Shown piece by piece: positions 1 to 6,379 of a stretch of 13,054 bases of DNA (position 1 is the stretch's first letter; every line of letters starts with the position of its first letter). The stretch is taken from contig CAMYNO010000177.1 in NCBI GenBank assembly GCA_947259815.1, positions 1 through 13,054 of the forward strand, given 5' to 3'. Under the pieces are notes generated by a model that saw only the letters and a program-made list of their open reading frames with translations, did not search any database and was not told the origin of the DNA. The position numbers and the translations under genes are program-made. Source of the DNA: an uncultured Parvularculaceae bacterium (GTDB lineage Bacteria > Pseudomonadota > Alphaproteobacteria > Caulobacterales > Parvularculaceae).

Positions 1-521
1 AACGCGGCGGCCGCCTCGGTCTTGGCGCGTTCGTAGGCGCACTGAACCCGCATACGCAGGTGCATTGACACTCAACGCGGATCGACGATAGCAATGCGGC
101 GGCAATCATAGGCGATTACGATCTCGTGGTTGAAGGGGTCGATAATTTCAAAACCAGATATGTTCTGAACAAGGCCTGTATCAGCGCCGGAAAAGCGCTT
201 GTCTCCGCTGCCGTGGGACGGTTCGAAGGCCAGTTGACGACATACAAGCCTTTTGCGGCGCCGGGCGTTCTTCCCTGCTATCGGTGTTTTGTGCCGGAAG
301 AACCGCCGCAGGATGCACAGGTAAACTGCGCTGAGGAAGGCGTCATGGGCGCCGTCACCGGCGTGATCGGCACGCTCGCCGCCATGGAAGTCCTGAAAGA
401 GATCCTTGCTCTCGGCGAGAGCCTTGCCGGCCATGTGCTTTTTTACGACGGCATAGACGCAACATTTCGCAAAGTCGCCTTACGTGCGGACCCGTCCTGC
501 CCGGACTGCGCCCGCGCTTGA
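1..521 (+). CDS. MoeB/ThiF/HesA-family adenylyltransferase, 3' part, frame interrupted near the window edge
   Basis: E1-like enzymes of this family adenylate the C-terminal glycine of a small sulfur-carrier protein (MoaD or ThiS) in molybdopterin or thiamine synthesis. The readable part begins around base 69. It shows the family stretch DLVVEGVDNFKTRY (from 114), then LVSAAVGRFEGQL, a CxxC pair (CYRC, from 276), NCAEEGVMGAVTGVIG, and a second CxxC (CPDC) just before the TGA at 519-521. The two CxxC pairs are the expected zinc ligands. No rhodanese domain follows, so this is the short MoeB/ThiF type. The same frame continues upstream as ALNPHTQVH, then hits an in-frame TGA at 66-68. Further upstream the best family-like reading (NAAAASVLARS) lies in another frame. 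The nucleotide-binding N-terminus is outside the window. The gene is either a recent pseudogene or carries sequence errors near a contig end. MoeB versus ThiF cannot be decided here. Confidence 0.8.
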
Positions 522-590
522 AAAGTAAGCGATGCGCGACTTACCCGCCTGAAGCTTAAGTGGAGTCTTGATGAGGTGTTTCACGCCATC

Positions 591-675
591 CATCCTTCGA
601 GACAAAATTTTTCCCTCGCCCTGAGGGAGCCAAAGGCTCGTCTCGAAGGGCAAAGGAAAAACTTTCCTCAGGATG
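591..675. repeat. Palindromic intergenic repeat element (REP/MITE-like)
   Basis: An 85-bp element starts with CATCC and ends with GGATG. It holds three pairs of inverted arms: CCTTCGAGAC (594-603) with GTCTCGAAGG (640-649), TTTTTCC (608-614) with GGAAAAA (655-661), and CCTGAGG (620-626) with CCTCAGG (666-672). The arms run A-B-C-A'-B'-C' with a near-constant offset of 46-47 bp, so they are not nested. CCTTCGAGAC and CCTCAGGATG are motifs I know from dispersed intergenic repeats in alphaproteobacterial genomes. The element sits between convergent genes and may also act as a bidirectional transcription stop. No second copy is present in this window. Confidence 0.6.
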
Positions 676-708
676 AAGACGTGTGACCCAACTGATCCGC
701 GACAGGCT

Positions 709-1179
709 CTAATCGTCGAGGGTAATCACAACGACGCTGTCGGCGTTGACCGAGACTTTCGTCTCTTTAAAGCTTGGTTTGCCGAGTGTTGGCTTTACGC
801 CATTGGAGAACGCGACCGGCTCTTTCGGAAAGCCTAAGATCTTGCCGCGATTCAGCTTGCCGTCGCCATTTTCATCGAGATAGGCCGCAAGCGAATATTC
901 GCCCGGCTCAAGATCGGGAAGCGGAACGACCGCCAGACCGTTTTCATTGATCCGGCCTTCGCGCTTGGCGTAAGGCGTTTCCAGAAAATCATCTTCGTTG
1001 CTGTAGATGGTGATCCGCACAGCCTGTCCCGGCTCCGCGGCAAATGTCGTCTGCACAGCCGCAACCGGTCCTGCCGACTTGAGCGAATAAAGACCGAGCG
1101 GTGCAGCGGATTCCGCCAACGCCGCCGTCGCAAATACCGTTAACGCGATTGACGCCAGAACTGTACGCACAACACCCAT
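709..1179 (-). CDS. Secreted DUF2141 domain protein
   Basis: A 156-residue exported protein of unknown function. Residues 1-22 form a Sec signal peptide: a short basic start, a hydrophobic core, and a likely cut after ALA (22). The mature part matches the DUF2141 pattern: a beta-rich segment (about 50-65), GEYSLAAYLDENGDGKLN (93-110), LGFPKEPVAFSN (115-126), then KPSF (134-137). The DENGDGKLN stretch resembles an EF-hand or dockerin-type calcium loop, so Ca2+ binding is possible but inferred. The gene stands alone, 188 bp downstream of the dehydrogenase on the same strand and convergent with the MoeB-like gene. No strong Shine-Dalgarno precedes the ATG. The family is usually predicted to be periplasmic or outer-membrane associated. 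Confidence 0.82.
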   Translation of the reverse strand: MGVVRTVLASIALTVFATAALAESAAPLGLYSLKSAGPVAAVQTTFAAEPGQAVRITIYSNEDDFLETPYAKREGRINENGLAVVPLPDLEPGEYSLAAYLDENGDGKLNRGKILGFPKEPVAFSNGVKPTLGKPSFKETKVSVNADSVVVITLDD

Positions 1180-1254
1180 CCCGAAAGCGCGCCGCGAAAC
1201 CCACGGGGCGCTGTTAAAATCGAGGGGAATGTGCGCTTGCCGACTTGCAATTCA

Positions 1255-1268
1255 ACTAAATTATTAGT
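1255..1268. promoter_or_regulatory. AT-rich inverted repeat upstream of the DUF2141 gene
   Basis: ACTAA-ATTA-TTAGT, with 5-bp arms and a 4-bp spacer, lies about 76 bp upstream of the DUF2141 start in an otherwise GC-rich stretch. Its size suits a dimeric repressor operator. No regulator gene is nearby, and the arms are short enough to occur by chance. Confidence 0.25.
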
Positions 1269-1367
1269 CGTGTCGCGCGCTCGTGACTTTGTGTGACCCG
1301 TTTGCATCGGCGACGCGTCCGAGAATTGATTTTTCGTAAGGCAAACTTACCGCTTCGTGAAAAACGC

Positions 1368-2357
1368 TTACGCTTCGCTGTCGAGGCCGAGGATCACGCG
1401 ATCAGGCGGTTTATGGCCGTCGGCAAACATCTTGATGTTAATGATAACCCGCTCGCCCATTTCGAGGCGGCTCTCGACTGTCGCTGACGCCATATGCGGC
1501 AACAGGACGACATTGGAGAGCGACAGGAGTTTTTCATTCGGCCCGCCGCGCTCATAGACATCGAGCCCCGCGCCGGCGAGACGTCCCGTCTCAATCAGCT
1601 CGGCAAGGGCGGCTTCGTCGACGATCTCCCCGCGCGAGATGTTCACCAGATGCGCATGCGGCTGCATGAGTTCCAGACGGCGGCGGGACAACAAATGGAA
1701 TGTCGCCGGCGTGTGCGGACAGTTCACTGAAACAATGTCCACATGGGCAAGCATCTGGTCGAGACTTTCCCAGTAGGTCGCATCAAGCTGTTCTTCAATA
1801 TGCGGATTAATCGGCTTGCGGTTGTGATAGTGAATGGAAAGGCCGAATGCGCGCGCGCGCCGGGCAATCGCTTCCCCGACCCGGCCGAGGCCAATAATAC
1901 CGAGCTTCTTGCCGCGCACCCTGCGGCCCAGCATCCATGTTGGCGACCAGCCCTCGAACTTGCCCTCACGTAAGGCGGCAACGCCTTCAACCAGCCGGCG
2001 TGGCACGGCGAGGATTAACGCCATCGCCATGTCCGCTGCATCCTCAGCCAATACGGACGGCGTATTGGTGACTGTAATGTCGCGGGCGTTCGCCGCAGCG
2101 ACATCTATGTGATCGACGCCCGCGCCAAAATTCGCCACCAGTTTCAACCGGTCGCCAACGGCGTCAAAGAACGCTGCGTCCAGCTTGTCGCCGAGAGTCG
2201 CGGCAAGAACATCCACATCCTGCGCACGCTCAATCAGCGCCTCTCGCGACAACGGCTTGTCGTCTTCGTACAGCGTTGTCTCAAAGAGCGCCGCCAGGCG
2301 TTTTTCAACCTGCTCGGGCAAGCGTCGCGTGACGGCAACCTTGACAGCGCCGGTCAT
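1368..2357 (-). CDS. D-2-hydroxyacid dehydrogenase (D-glycerate dehydrogenase / glyoxylate-hydroxypyruvate reductase type)
   Basis: A 329-residue cytosolic enzyme of the D-isomer-specific 2-hydroxyacid dehydrogenase family, which interconverts 2-oxoacids such as glyoxylate or hydroxypyruvate with D-2-hydroxyacids. The substrate-binding part includes NFGAGVDHID (77-86). The Rossmann motif is GLGRVG (156-161). The catalytic triad is present: Arg242 (NISRGE), Glu269 (DVYE) and His288 (LLPHMAS). After the second Rossmann strand comes HNRK (178-181) in place of the usual acidic residue, which suggests NADP(H) preference. Length is normal for the family. The ATG is preceded by GGGAG at 2366-2370 with 8-base spacing, which supports this start. 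The gene is divergent from the SH3-domain gene across a 128-bp regulatory gap. The exact substrate is not resolved by sequence. Confidence 0.88.
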   Translation of the reverse strand: MTGAVKVAVTRRLPEQVEKRLAALFETTLYEDDKPLSREALIERAQDVDVLAATLGDKLDAAFFDAVGDRLKLVANFGAGVDHIDVAAANARDITVTNTPSVLAEDAADMAMALILAVPRRLVEGVAALREGKFEGWSPTWMLGRRVRGKKLGIIGLGRVGEAIARRARAFGLSIHYHNRKPINPHIEEQLDATYWESLDQMLAHVDIVSVNCPHTPATFHLLSRRRLELMQPHAHLVNISRGEIVDEAALAELIETGRLAGAGLDVYERGGPNEKLLSLSNVVLLPHMASATVESRLEMGERVIINIKMFADGHKPPDRVILGLDSEA

Positions 2358-2370
2358 TTCGCGGTCTCCC

Positions 2371-2387
2371 TTTTGCGCATCGCAAAA
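2371..2387. promoter_or_regulatory. 17-bp palindrome in the dehydrogenase leader
   Basis: TTTTGCG-CAT-CGCAAAA has perfect 7-bp arms and a 3-bp spacer. It lies directly upstream of the dehydrogenase Shine-Dalgarno (GGGAG, 2366-2370, - strand). It could be a repressor operator or, as RNA, a hairpin abutting the ribosome binding site. No regulator gene is adjacent. Confidence 0.45.
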
Positions 2388-2415
2388 CCCATATCCGCCG
2401 CAATGACAGCGTTGG

Positions 2416-2430
2416 TTAACCGGGCGTTAA
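2416..2430. promoter_or_regulatory. Exact CtrA box (TTAA-N7-TTAA)
   Basis: TTAACCGGGCGTTAA matches the CtrA full-site consensus exactly. The two half-sites sit in separate palindromes, GGTTAACC (2414-2421) and GGCGTTAACGCC (2423-2434), whose centres are 11 bp apart. The box lies in the shared gap between the dehydrogenase and the SH3-domain gene. On the - strand the proximal half-site sits 17 bp upstream of a weak -10-like GGATAT (2396-2391). CtrA-activated promoters commonly have the box over the -35, so it may control the dehydrogenase, the SH3 gene, or both. I noticed no other full site in the window. Confidence 0.55.
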
Positions 2431-2485
2431 CGCCTCTGTGATGGTGTAACAGGTTATTCATATTCATTGGCGTCTTCGACTATTC

Positions 2486-3052
2486 ATGACCAATATTTTC
2501 CCACACGCTAGCGCCAGATCCGCGCAACGCCTTCTTGCCTTTATTGGCGCAGTCGCCGCCGCACTCAATATGACTGCGCTGGCGGCCGATCCGCAAGCGT
2601 CAGCGCGGCCTTTGCCCGAAGTCAGGCTGGATACGCCATCGGGATTGCCGGTGCCGCGTTTTGTCTCGCTCAAGGCGGAAAAGACTTTTTGCCGGACCGG
2701 GCCGACCTTTTCCCATCCGGTTCGCCTTACCTATCAACGTCAGGGCCTGCCGGTGATGATTGTCGCCGAAACGCGCGATCACTGGCGCAAGATCCGCGAT
2801 CTGGAAGGCGATCAGTGCTGGATCCACCGCACAAAATTGTCCGGCGCCAAAACCGGTATCGTCATCGAGGACGGGCTGATTATCCGAACACGGCCCAGCC
2901 ATGGTGCAGCGCAAAAAGCGCGATTGGGCCAAGGCGTTGTCGCCCGCATCGAAAAAACCCGAAACGGCTGGGTAAAAATAACCGCGCCCGGTGTACGCGG
3001 TTGGGCGCCGGGCGAGGGCTTTTGGGGCGCCGCACCAATGGAGCGTTCCTGA
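2486..3052 (+). CDS. Exported protein with two bacterial SH3-like domains
   Basis: A 188-residue protein with an N-terminal signal segment: basic residues around 11-15, a hydrophobic core at 16-32, and a likely cut after ALA near 34. Two SH3-like repeats follow, roughly 58-120 and 122-176. Each carries the pattern in which a charged/aromatic strand is followed by W(I/V) or GW: DHWRKIR and [10 protein letters not shown] in the first, NGWVKI and [10 protein letters not shown] in the second. This matches the COG3807/SH3_4-type exported proteins common in Alphaproteobacteria. The function of that family is not well established; cell-wall association is an inference from SH3b domains elsewhere. 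The gene is divergent from the dehydrogenase and lies 79 bp before fabA. The ATG lacks an obvious Shine-Dalgarno. Confidence 0.82.
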   Translation: MTNIFPHASARSAQRLLAFIGAVAAALNMTALAADPQASARPLPEVRLDTPSGLPVPRFVSLKAEKTFCRTGPTFSHPVRLTYQRQGLPVMIVAETRDHWRKIRDLEGDQCWIHRTKLSGAKTGIVIEDGLIIRTRPSHGAAQKARLGQGVVARIEKTRNGWVKITAPGVRGWAPGEGFWGAAPMERS

Positions 3053-3072
3053 CCGGCGCGTCCTGTCGCCGG
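3053..3072 (+). terminator. Hairpin right after the SH3-domain gene
   Basis: CCGGCG (3053-3058) and CGCCGG (3067-3072) form a 6-bp GC stem with an 8-nt loop, starting at the base after the stop codon. No T-tract follows, so any termination would be weak or factor-assisted. It may instead protect the mRNA 3' end. Confidence 0.3.
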
Positions 3073-3075
3073 CAA

Positions 3076-3097
3076 TTGACCGCGCGAGGCCGCCTCG
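3076..3097 (+). promoter_or_regulatory. Possible fabA promoter -35 with an overlapping palindrome
   Basis: TTGACC (3076-3081) resembles a -35 hexamer. It is followed by CGAGGC-C-GCCTCG (3085-3097), a 13-bp palindrome with one central base that would lie between -35 and -10. No convincing -10 is visible. The palindrome is placed well to be an operator for fabA, but that is inference. Confidence 0.3.
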
Positions 3098-3131
3098 TTA
3101 CCAACGCGCAACGTTAACGCGACGCGGGTTC

Positions 3132-3665
3132 ATGGTGGAAAAAAAGAACGACTACAATCGCGAAGAGTTGTTGGAGTGCGGATATCACGGTTTCGCAGGG
3201 CCGGGCACAGCGCAGTTGCCCGTGCCGCAAATGCTGATGTTCGACCGGATTACACGGATCACCGAGGACGGCGGCTCTTACGATAAAGGATGCGTCGAGG
3301 CGGAACTCGATATCAATCCTGACCTCTGGTTTTTTGACTGTCATTTTCCCGGCGACCCGGTCATGCCCGGATGTCTCGGACTGGACGCCTTATGGCAGCT
3401 GGTCGGATTCTTTCTCACCTGGTCCGGCAATCCGGGGCATGGTCGAGCGCTGGGCGCGAATGAAGTAAAATTTTCCGGGACAGTCGTTCCCGGCGCCAAA
3501 CGCGTTACCTATTTAATCAATGTCCGGCGTATGATGCGCCGACCGATGATACTGGGCGTTGCCGACGGGATCGTCAGCGTCGACGGCAAGGAAATATATC
3601 ACGCAAAGGGCCTGCGAGTCGGTTTATTCTCTCGCGAGCAGCTCGATGCGGGTCTAGACATATAG
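3132..3665 (+). CDS. fabA: 3-hydroxydecanoyl-[ACP] dehydratase/isomerase FabA
   Basis: FabA dehydrates (3R)-hydroxyacyl-ACP and isomerises trans-2-decenoyl-ACP to the cis-3 isomer, the branch point to unsaturated fatty acids. The protein has 177 residues with a single hot-dog fold. The catalytic pair is His71 in [15 protein letters not shown] and Asp85 in LGLDALWQL, one residue off the E. coli numbering (H70, D84). GANEVKFSG and the C-terminal KGLRVGLF also fit the family. The frame is open further upstream, but [14 protein letters not shown] at 3132 matches the usual FabA N-terminus and length. The Shine-Dalgarno is weak. fabB starts 34 bp after the stop, so the two are almost certainly cotranscribed. 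In many alphaproteobacteria an irr-type regulator gene precedes fabA; here an SH3-domain gene does. Confidence 0.96.
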   Translation: MVEKKNDYNREELLECGYHGFAGPGTAQLPVPQMLMFDRITRITEDGGSYDKGCVEAELDINPDLWFFDCHFPGDPVMPGCLGLDALWQLVGFFLTWSGNPGHGRALGANEVKFSGTVVPGAKRVTYLINVRRMMRRPMILGVADGIVSVDGKEIYHAKGLRVGLFSREQLDAGLDI

Positions 3666-3670
3666 AGTAT

Positions 3671-3693
3671 CGGAACATTTTCCGGGAGGAAAA
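3671..3693 (+). promoter_or_regulatory. Two mutually exclusive hairpins around the fabB Shine-Dalgarno
   Basis: Hairpin 1 is CGGAA (3671-3675), loop CATT, TTCCG (3680-3684). Hairpin 2 is TTTTCC (3678-3683), loop GGGA (a GNRA-type tetraloop), GGAAAA (3688-3693). They share bases 3678-3684 and cannot coexist. Hairpin 2 buries the fabB ribosome binding site GGGAGG (3684-3689); hairpin 1 leaves most of it free. The geometry resembles a simple translational switch, but both stems are short and no effector is suggested. Confidence 0.3.
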
Positions 3694-3699
3694 GCGCTT

Positions 3700-4914
3700 A
3701 TGCGGCGAGTGGTTATTACCGGCATGGGGGTAGTCTCTTCGATCGGCAACGATGTCGAAGAAGTTGCGGATTCGCTCAAGAACCTCAAATCCGGGATTAC
3801 CCATTCAAAGGATTTCGCCGAGCTTGGTTTCAAGTGCGAAGTCTGGGCCCGGCCCAAGATGGACGTGGAAGAAGTGCTGGACCGGCGCACGCGCCGCTTC
3901 ATGGGCGAAGGCGCGGCCTGGAATTATATCGCCATGGAAGAAGCGCTGGCCCAGGCAGGGTTGGGCGAAGATGAAATCAGCCACCCCATGACCGGCGTCA
4001 TCATGGGCTCCGGCGGCCCTTCAACGCGGGTCATCGTCGAGGCGGCGGATCTTACGCGCAAGAACAAAAGCCCGAAGCGAATTGGCCCAACCGCCGTGCC
4101 AAAAGCGATGTCGTCAACCAATTCGGCGACACTTGCGGTTCCCTATAAAATTCTCGGCGTCAATTATTCGATTTCATCCGCATGCGCCACATCGGTTCAC
4201 TGCATCGGCGCAGCCGCCGAACAGATCATGATGGGCAAGCAGGATATTGTGTTTGCCGGCGGCGGCGAGGAATGCGACTGGACCCTTGCAAATCTCTTCG
4301 ACGCGATGGGCGCCATGTCGACGAAGCATAATGACGACCCTTCACGCGCAAGCCGCGCTTATGACAAGGACCGCGACGGCTTTGTCATCGCCGGGGGCGC
4401 CGGCGTTGTCATCCTTGAAGAATATGAGCGCGCAAAGAAACGCGGCGCCAATATCCTTGGTGAGATTGTCGGCTATTTCGCCAATTCCGACGGGTACGAC
4501 ATGGTCCAGCTATCCGGCGAGGGCGCTGTGCGATGCATGCGCGGAGCGCTGGAAACCGTGCGCCAGCCGATTGATTACGTAAACCCGCATGGCACATCGA
4601 CGCCCGTTGGCGACCAGAAAGAAACCCAGGCGATAAGAGAAGTCTTCGGGTCCGAGATCCCGCCCTTTTCATCGACCAAATCCCTGACCGGTCATTCCCT
4701 CGGTGCCGTCGGCGCCCAGGAATTGATCTATGGGCTGATCATGATGCGCGACAAATTCCTTGCCGCGTCCGCGCATATCGACGCTGTCGATCCGGAGTTC
4801 GAAGACCTCCCCATCATTCGCGAGCGCGTCGACAACGCCAGGGTCGATTGCTTCCTCACCAACAGTTTCGGCTTTGGCGGCACCAATGGCTGCCTTGCTG
4901 TCGCACGGGTTTAA
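3700..4914 (+). CDS. fabB: Beta-ketoacyl-[ACP] synthase I FabB
   Basis: A 404-residue condensing enzyme that elongates acyl-ACP with malonyl-ACP and, with FabA, extends cis-3-decenoyl-ACP toward unsaturated fatty acids. The Cys-His-His triad is complete and nearly at E. coli FabB positions: Cys162 in SSACATSVH, His297 in NPHGTSTP, and His332 in TGHSLGA. The glycine-rich C-terminal NSFGFGGTNG (389-397) is also present. Length equals that of typical FabB. The ATG follows GGGAGG (3684-3689) with 10-base spacing, a strong Shine-Dalgarno for this window. The gene lies between fabA and a small membrane protein gene that starts 5 bp after its stop. Confidence 0.97.
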   Translation: MRRVVITGMGVVSSIGNDVEEVADSLKNLKSGITHSKDFAELGFKCEVWARPKMDVEEVLDRRTRRFMGEGAAWNYIAMEEALAQAGLGEDEISHPMTGVIMGSGGPSTRVIVEAADLTRKNKSPKRIGPTAVPKAMSSTNSATLAVPYKILGVNYSISSACATSVHCIGAAAEQIMMGKQDIVFAGGGEECDWTLANLFDAMGAMSTKHNDDPSRASRAYDKDRDGFVIAGGAGVVILEEYERAKKRGANILGEIVGYFANSDGYDMVQLSGEGAVRCMRGALETVRQPIDYVNPHGTSTPVGDQKETQAIREVFGSEIPPFSSTKSLTGHSLGAVGAQELIYGLIMMRDKFLAASAHIDAVDPEFEDLPIIRERVDNARVDCFLTNSFGFGGTNGCLAVARV

Positions 4915-4919
4915 GGCGC

Positions 4920-5102
4920 ATGAGCGAGGAACAACTTGGCGCGGGCATCGCCGCGGCGGCGGTTGCGACCCTCGGCCTGTGGTGGTTCCGCCTGATCATG
5001 AAAAATGTGCGCGAAATGGCGCCGGCCACCCGATACGGCATTTACGCGCTGATCTGGCTGGCCTATTTCGTGGCCGTCATGCTTGTTATTGCACGCGCCT
5101 AG
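4920..5102 (+). CDS. Small two-helix membrane protein within the fab cluster
   Basis: A 60-residue protein starting at the ATG five bases after the fabB stop and ending 31 bp before the fabI start. Two hydrophobic segments, about 7-27 (GAGIAAAAVATLGLWWF) and 38-58 (TRYGIYALIWLAYFVAVML), flank a short basic loop LIMKNVREMAPA (25-36). This gives a helical hairpin with both ends on the same side. I do not recognise a named family. Its position and spacing imply cotranscription and perhaps translational coupling with fabB. A link to fatty acid synthesis, for example a membrane tether or a sensor of membrane state, is only inference. The frame is open and hydrophobic throughout, unlike a random overlap, and other frames here are not coding. 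Confidence 0.7.
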   Translation: MSEEQLGAGIAAAAVATLGLWWFRLIMKNVREMAPATRYGIYALIWLAYFVAVMLVIARA

Positions 5103-5133
5103 TTCAGGCGATTACCGCAAAGGATTTAAGATT

Positions 5134-5946
5134 ATGGGCGGAGAGGTTCCCTTCCCAACGGGCGACTTAATGAAAGGCAAGCGCGGCGTCGTCATGGGCG
5201 TCGCAAACAAGAACTCAATTGCCTGGGGCATCGCCCAGCAGCTTAACGCGCAAGGGGCGGAGCTTTGTCTTTCCTATATTCCGGCCATGGAAAGCCGCGT
5301 GCGCGGCCTTGCCGAAACCATCGGCGTTGATTTTCTCGTCGAAGCCGACGTCATGAGCGACGACGACATGGACAAGGCCTTCGCGGCGATCAAGGACAAA
5401 TGGGGCAAGATAGATTTTCTCGTCCACGCCATCGCTTTCACCGACAAGGAGGCGCTGAAAGGCTCCTTCGTCAAGAACACGACGCGGCAGAATTTTAAAG
5501 ATACGATGGACGTCTCGGCGTTCTCATTCGTCGATGCGGCGCGCCGCTCGGCCGAACTGATGCCCGACGGCGGCACGATGATTACGCTCACCTATCTCGG
5601 TTCTGAGCGCATCGTGCCGAACTACAACGTCATGGGCGTCGCCAAAGCCGCGCTTGAAGCGTCCATGCGTTACATCGCCCGCGATCTTGGCCCCAAGGGC
5701 ATTCGCGTCAATGCGATCTCCGCCGGGCCGATGAAAACCCTCGCCATGGCCGGCATCACCGGCGGGCGCCAGCTTATGACGACGGGCAAGGACTGGTCGC
5801 TCCTGAAAGAAGACACCACCATGGAAGGGGTCGCCGGCGCCGCGCTCTATCTGCTTTCCGATATCGGCAAATCCTGCGCCGGTGAAGTTCTCCATGTCGA
5901 TGCAGGCTTCCACGTTGTCGCCGTGCCGGACATGCCCCACGAATAA
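5134..5946 (+). CDS. fabI: Enoyl-[ACP] reductase (NADH) FabI
   Basis: FabI reduces trans-2-enoyl-ACP with NAD(P)H, the last step of each elongation cycle. The 270-residue protein is an SDR fold of the FabI type. The cofactor region GVANKNSIAWGIA begins at 22. YLGSER (154-159) and NYNVMGVAK (163-171) give Tyr154, Tyr164 and Lys171, equivalent to E. coli Tyr146, Tyr156 and Lys163. SAGPMKTLA (197-205) and the C-terminal HVDAGFHVV are typical. The E. coli Gly93 position, a triclosan-contact residue, is Ala101 here (HAIAF). The frame is open upstream to 5083, but ATG 5134 has AAAGGA (5119-5124) nine bases ahead and gives a normal N-terminus. An internal ATG at 5170 (MKGKRG) is a less likely start. 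Confidence 0.95.
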   Translation: MGGEVPFPTGDLMKGKRGVVMGVANKNSIAWGIAQQLNAQGAELCLSYIPAMESRVRGLAETIGVDFLVEADVMSDDDMDKAFAAIKDKWGKIDFLVHAIAFTDKEALKGSFVKNTTRQNFKDTMDVSAFSFVDAARRSAELMPDGGTMITLTYLGSERIVPNYNVMGVAKAALEASMRYIARDLGPKGIRVNAISAGPMKTLAMAGITGGRQLMTTGKDWSLLKEDTTMEGVAGAALYLLSDIGKSCAGEVLHVDAGFHVVAVPDMPHE

Positions 5947-5947
5947 G

Positions 5948-6379
5948 GTGCGCGCCGCCAACATCATCGAAGCACTGGGGCTTCAGCCCCACCCCGAAGG
6001 CGGCTGGTACGCCGAAACATGGCGGGCGGCGACCACGGATGGCGAACGCGCCGCCGGCACCGCGATCTATTATCTTCTCGAAACCGGCCAGCGTTCCCAC
6101 TGGCACCGCATCGATTCAGCGGAGATATGGCACTTTTACGCCGGCGCGCCGCTGGCGCTTTCGATTTCAGCAGACGGTCAGAATACGGATAAATTGACGC
6201 TCGGCCCCGATATCGCGGCGGGCGAACGACCGCAGATCGTCGTCCCGCCCTCTGCATGGCAATCGGCTGAGAGCACTGGCGACTGGACTCTTGTCGGCTG
6301 CACGGTCTCCCCCGGTTTTGAATTCGATAAATTCGAAATGGCGCCGGCGGACTGGGCGCCGGGCCGCTCGTTACCGTGA
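5948..6379 (+). CDS. DUF985 family cupin protein
   Basis: A 143-residue single-domain cupin of the DUF985 (YML079w-like) family, function unknown. Family marks are ALGLQPHPEGGWYAETWR near the start, AIYYLLETGQRSHWHRIDSAEIWHFYAG in the first cupin motif, and VVPPSAWQSA with VGCTVSPGFEFDKFEMA toward the end. Family knowledge suggests a small-molecule ligand, but no reaction can be assigned. I chose GTG 5948, one base after the fabI stop, because the resulting N-terminus matches the family. In-frame starts inside fabI (GTG 5882, ATG 5894, ATG 5900) would add an unrelated extension. The tight spacing implies coupling to fabI. The 3' end overlaps the convergent GNAT gene by 9 bp. Confidence 0.85.
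   Translation: MRAANIIEALGLQPHPEGGWYAETWRAATTDGERAAGTAIYYLLETGQRSHWHRIDSAEIWHFYAGAPLALSISADGQNTDKLTLGPDIAAGERPQIVVPPSAWQSAESTGDWTLVGCTVSPGFEFDKFEMAPADWAPGRSLP

Noticed and set aside
1336..1350. GTAAG/CTTAC hairpin after the dehydrogenase as a terminator
   Set aside because: On the transcribed strand the stem is followed by A residues rather than a T-tract, and the stem is only 5 bp.
1848..1862. Alternating GC run that could adopt Z-DNA
   Set aside because: It lies inside the dehydrogenase coding region, where it encodes ordinary Arg/Ala residues, and is expected at this GC content.
2991..3131. Upstream extension of the fabA frame by 47 codons
   Set aside because: It would overlap the SH3-domain gene and gives an arginine-rich N-terminus unlike any FabA; the start at 3132 gives the family's normal length.
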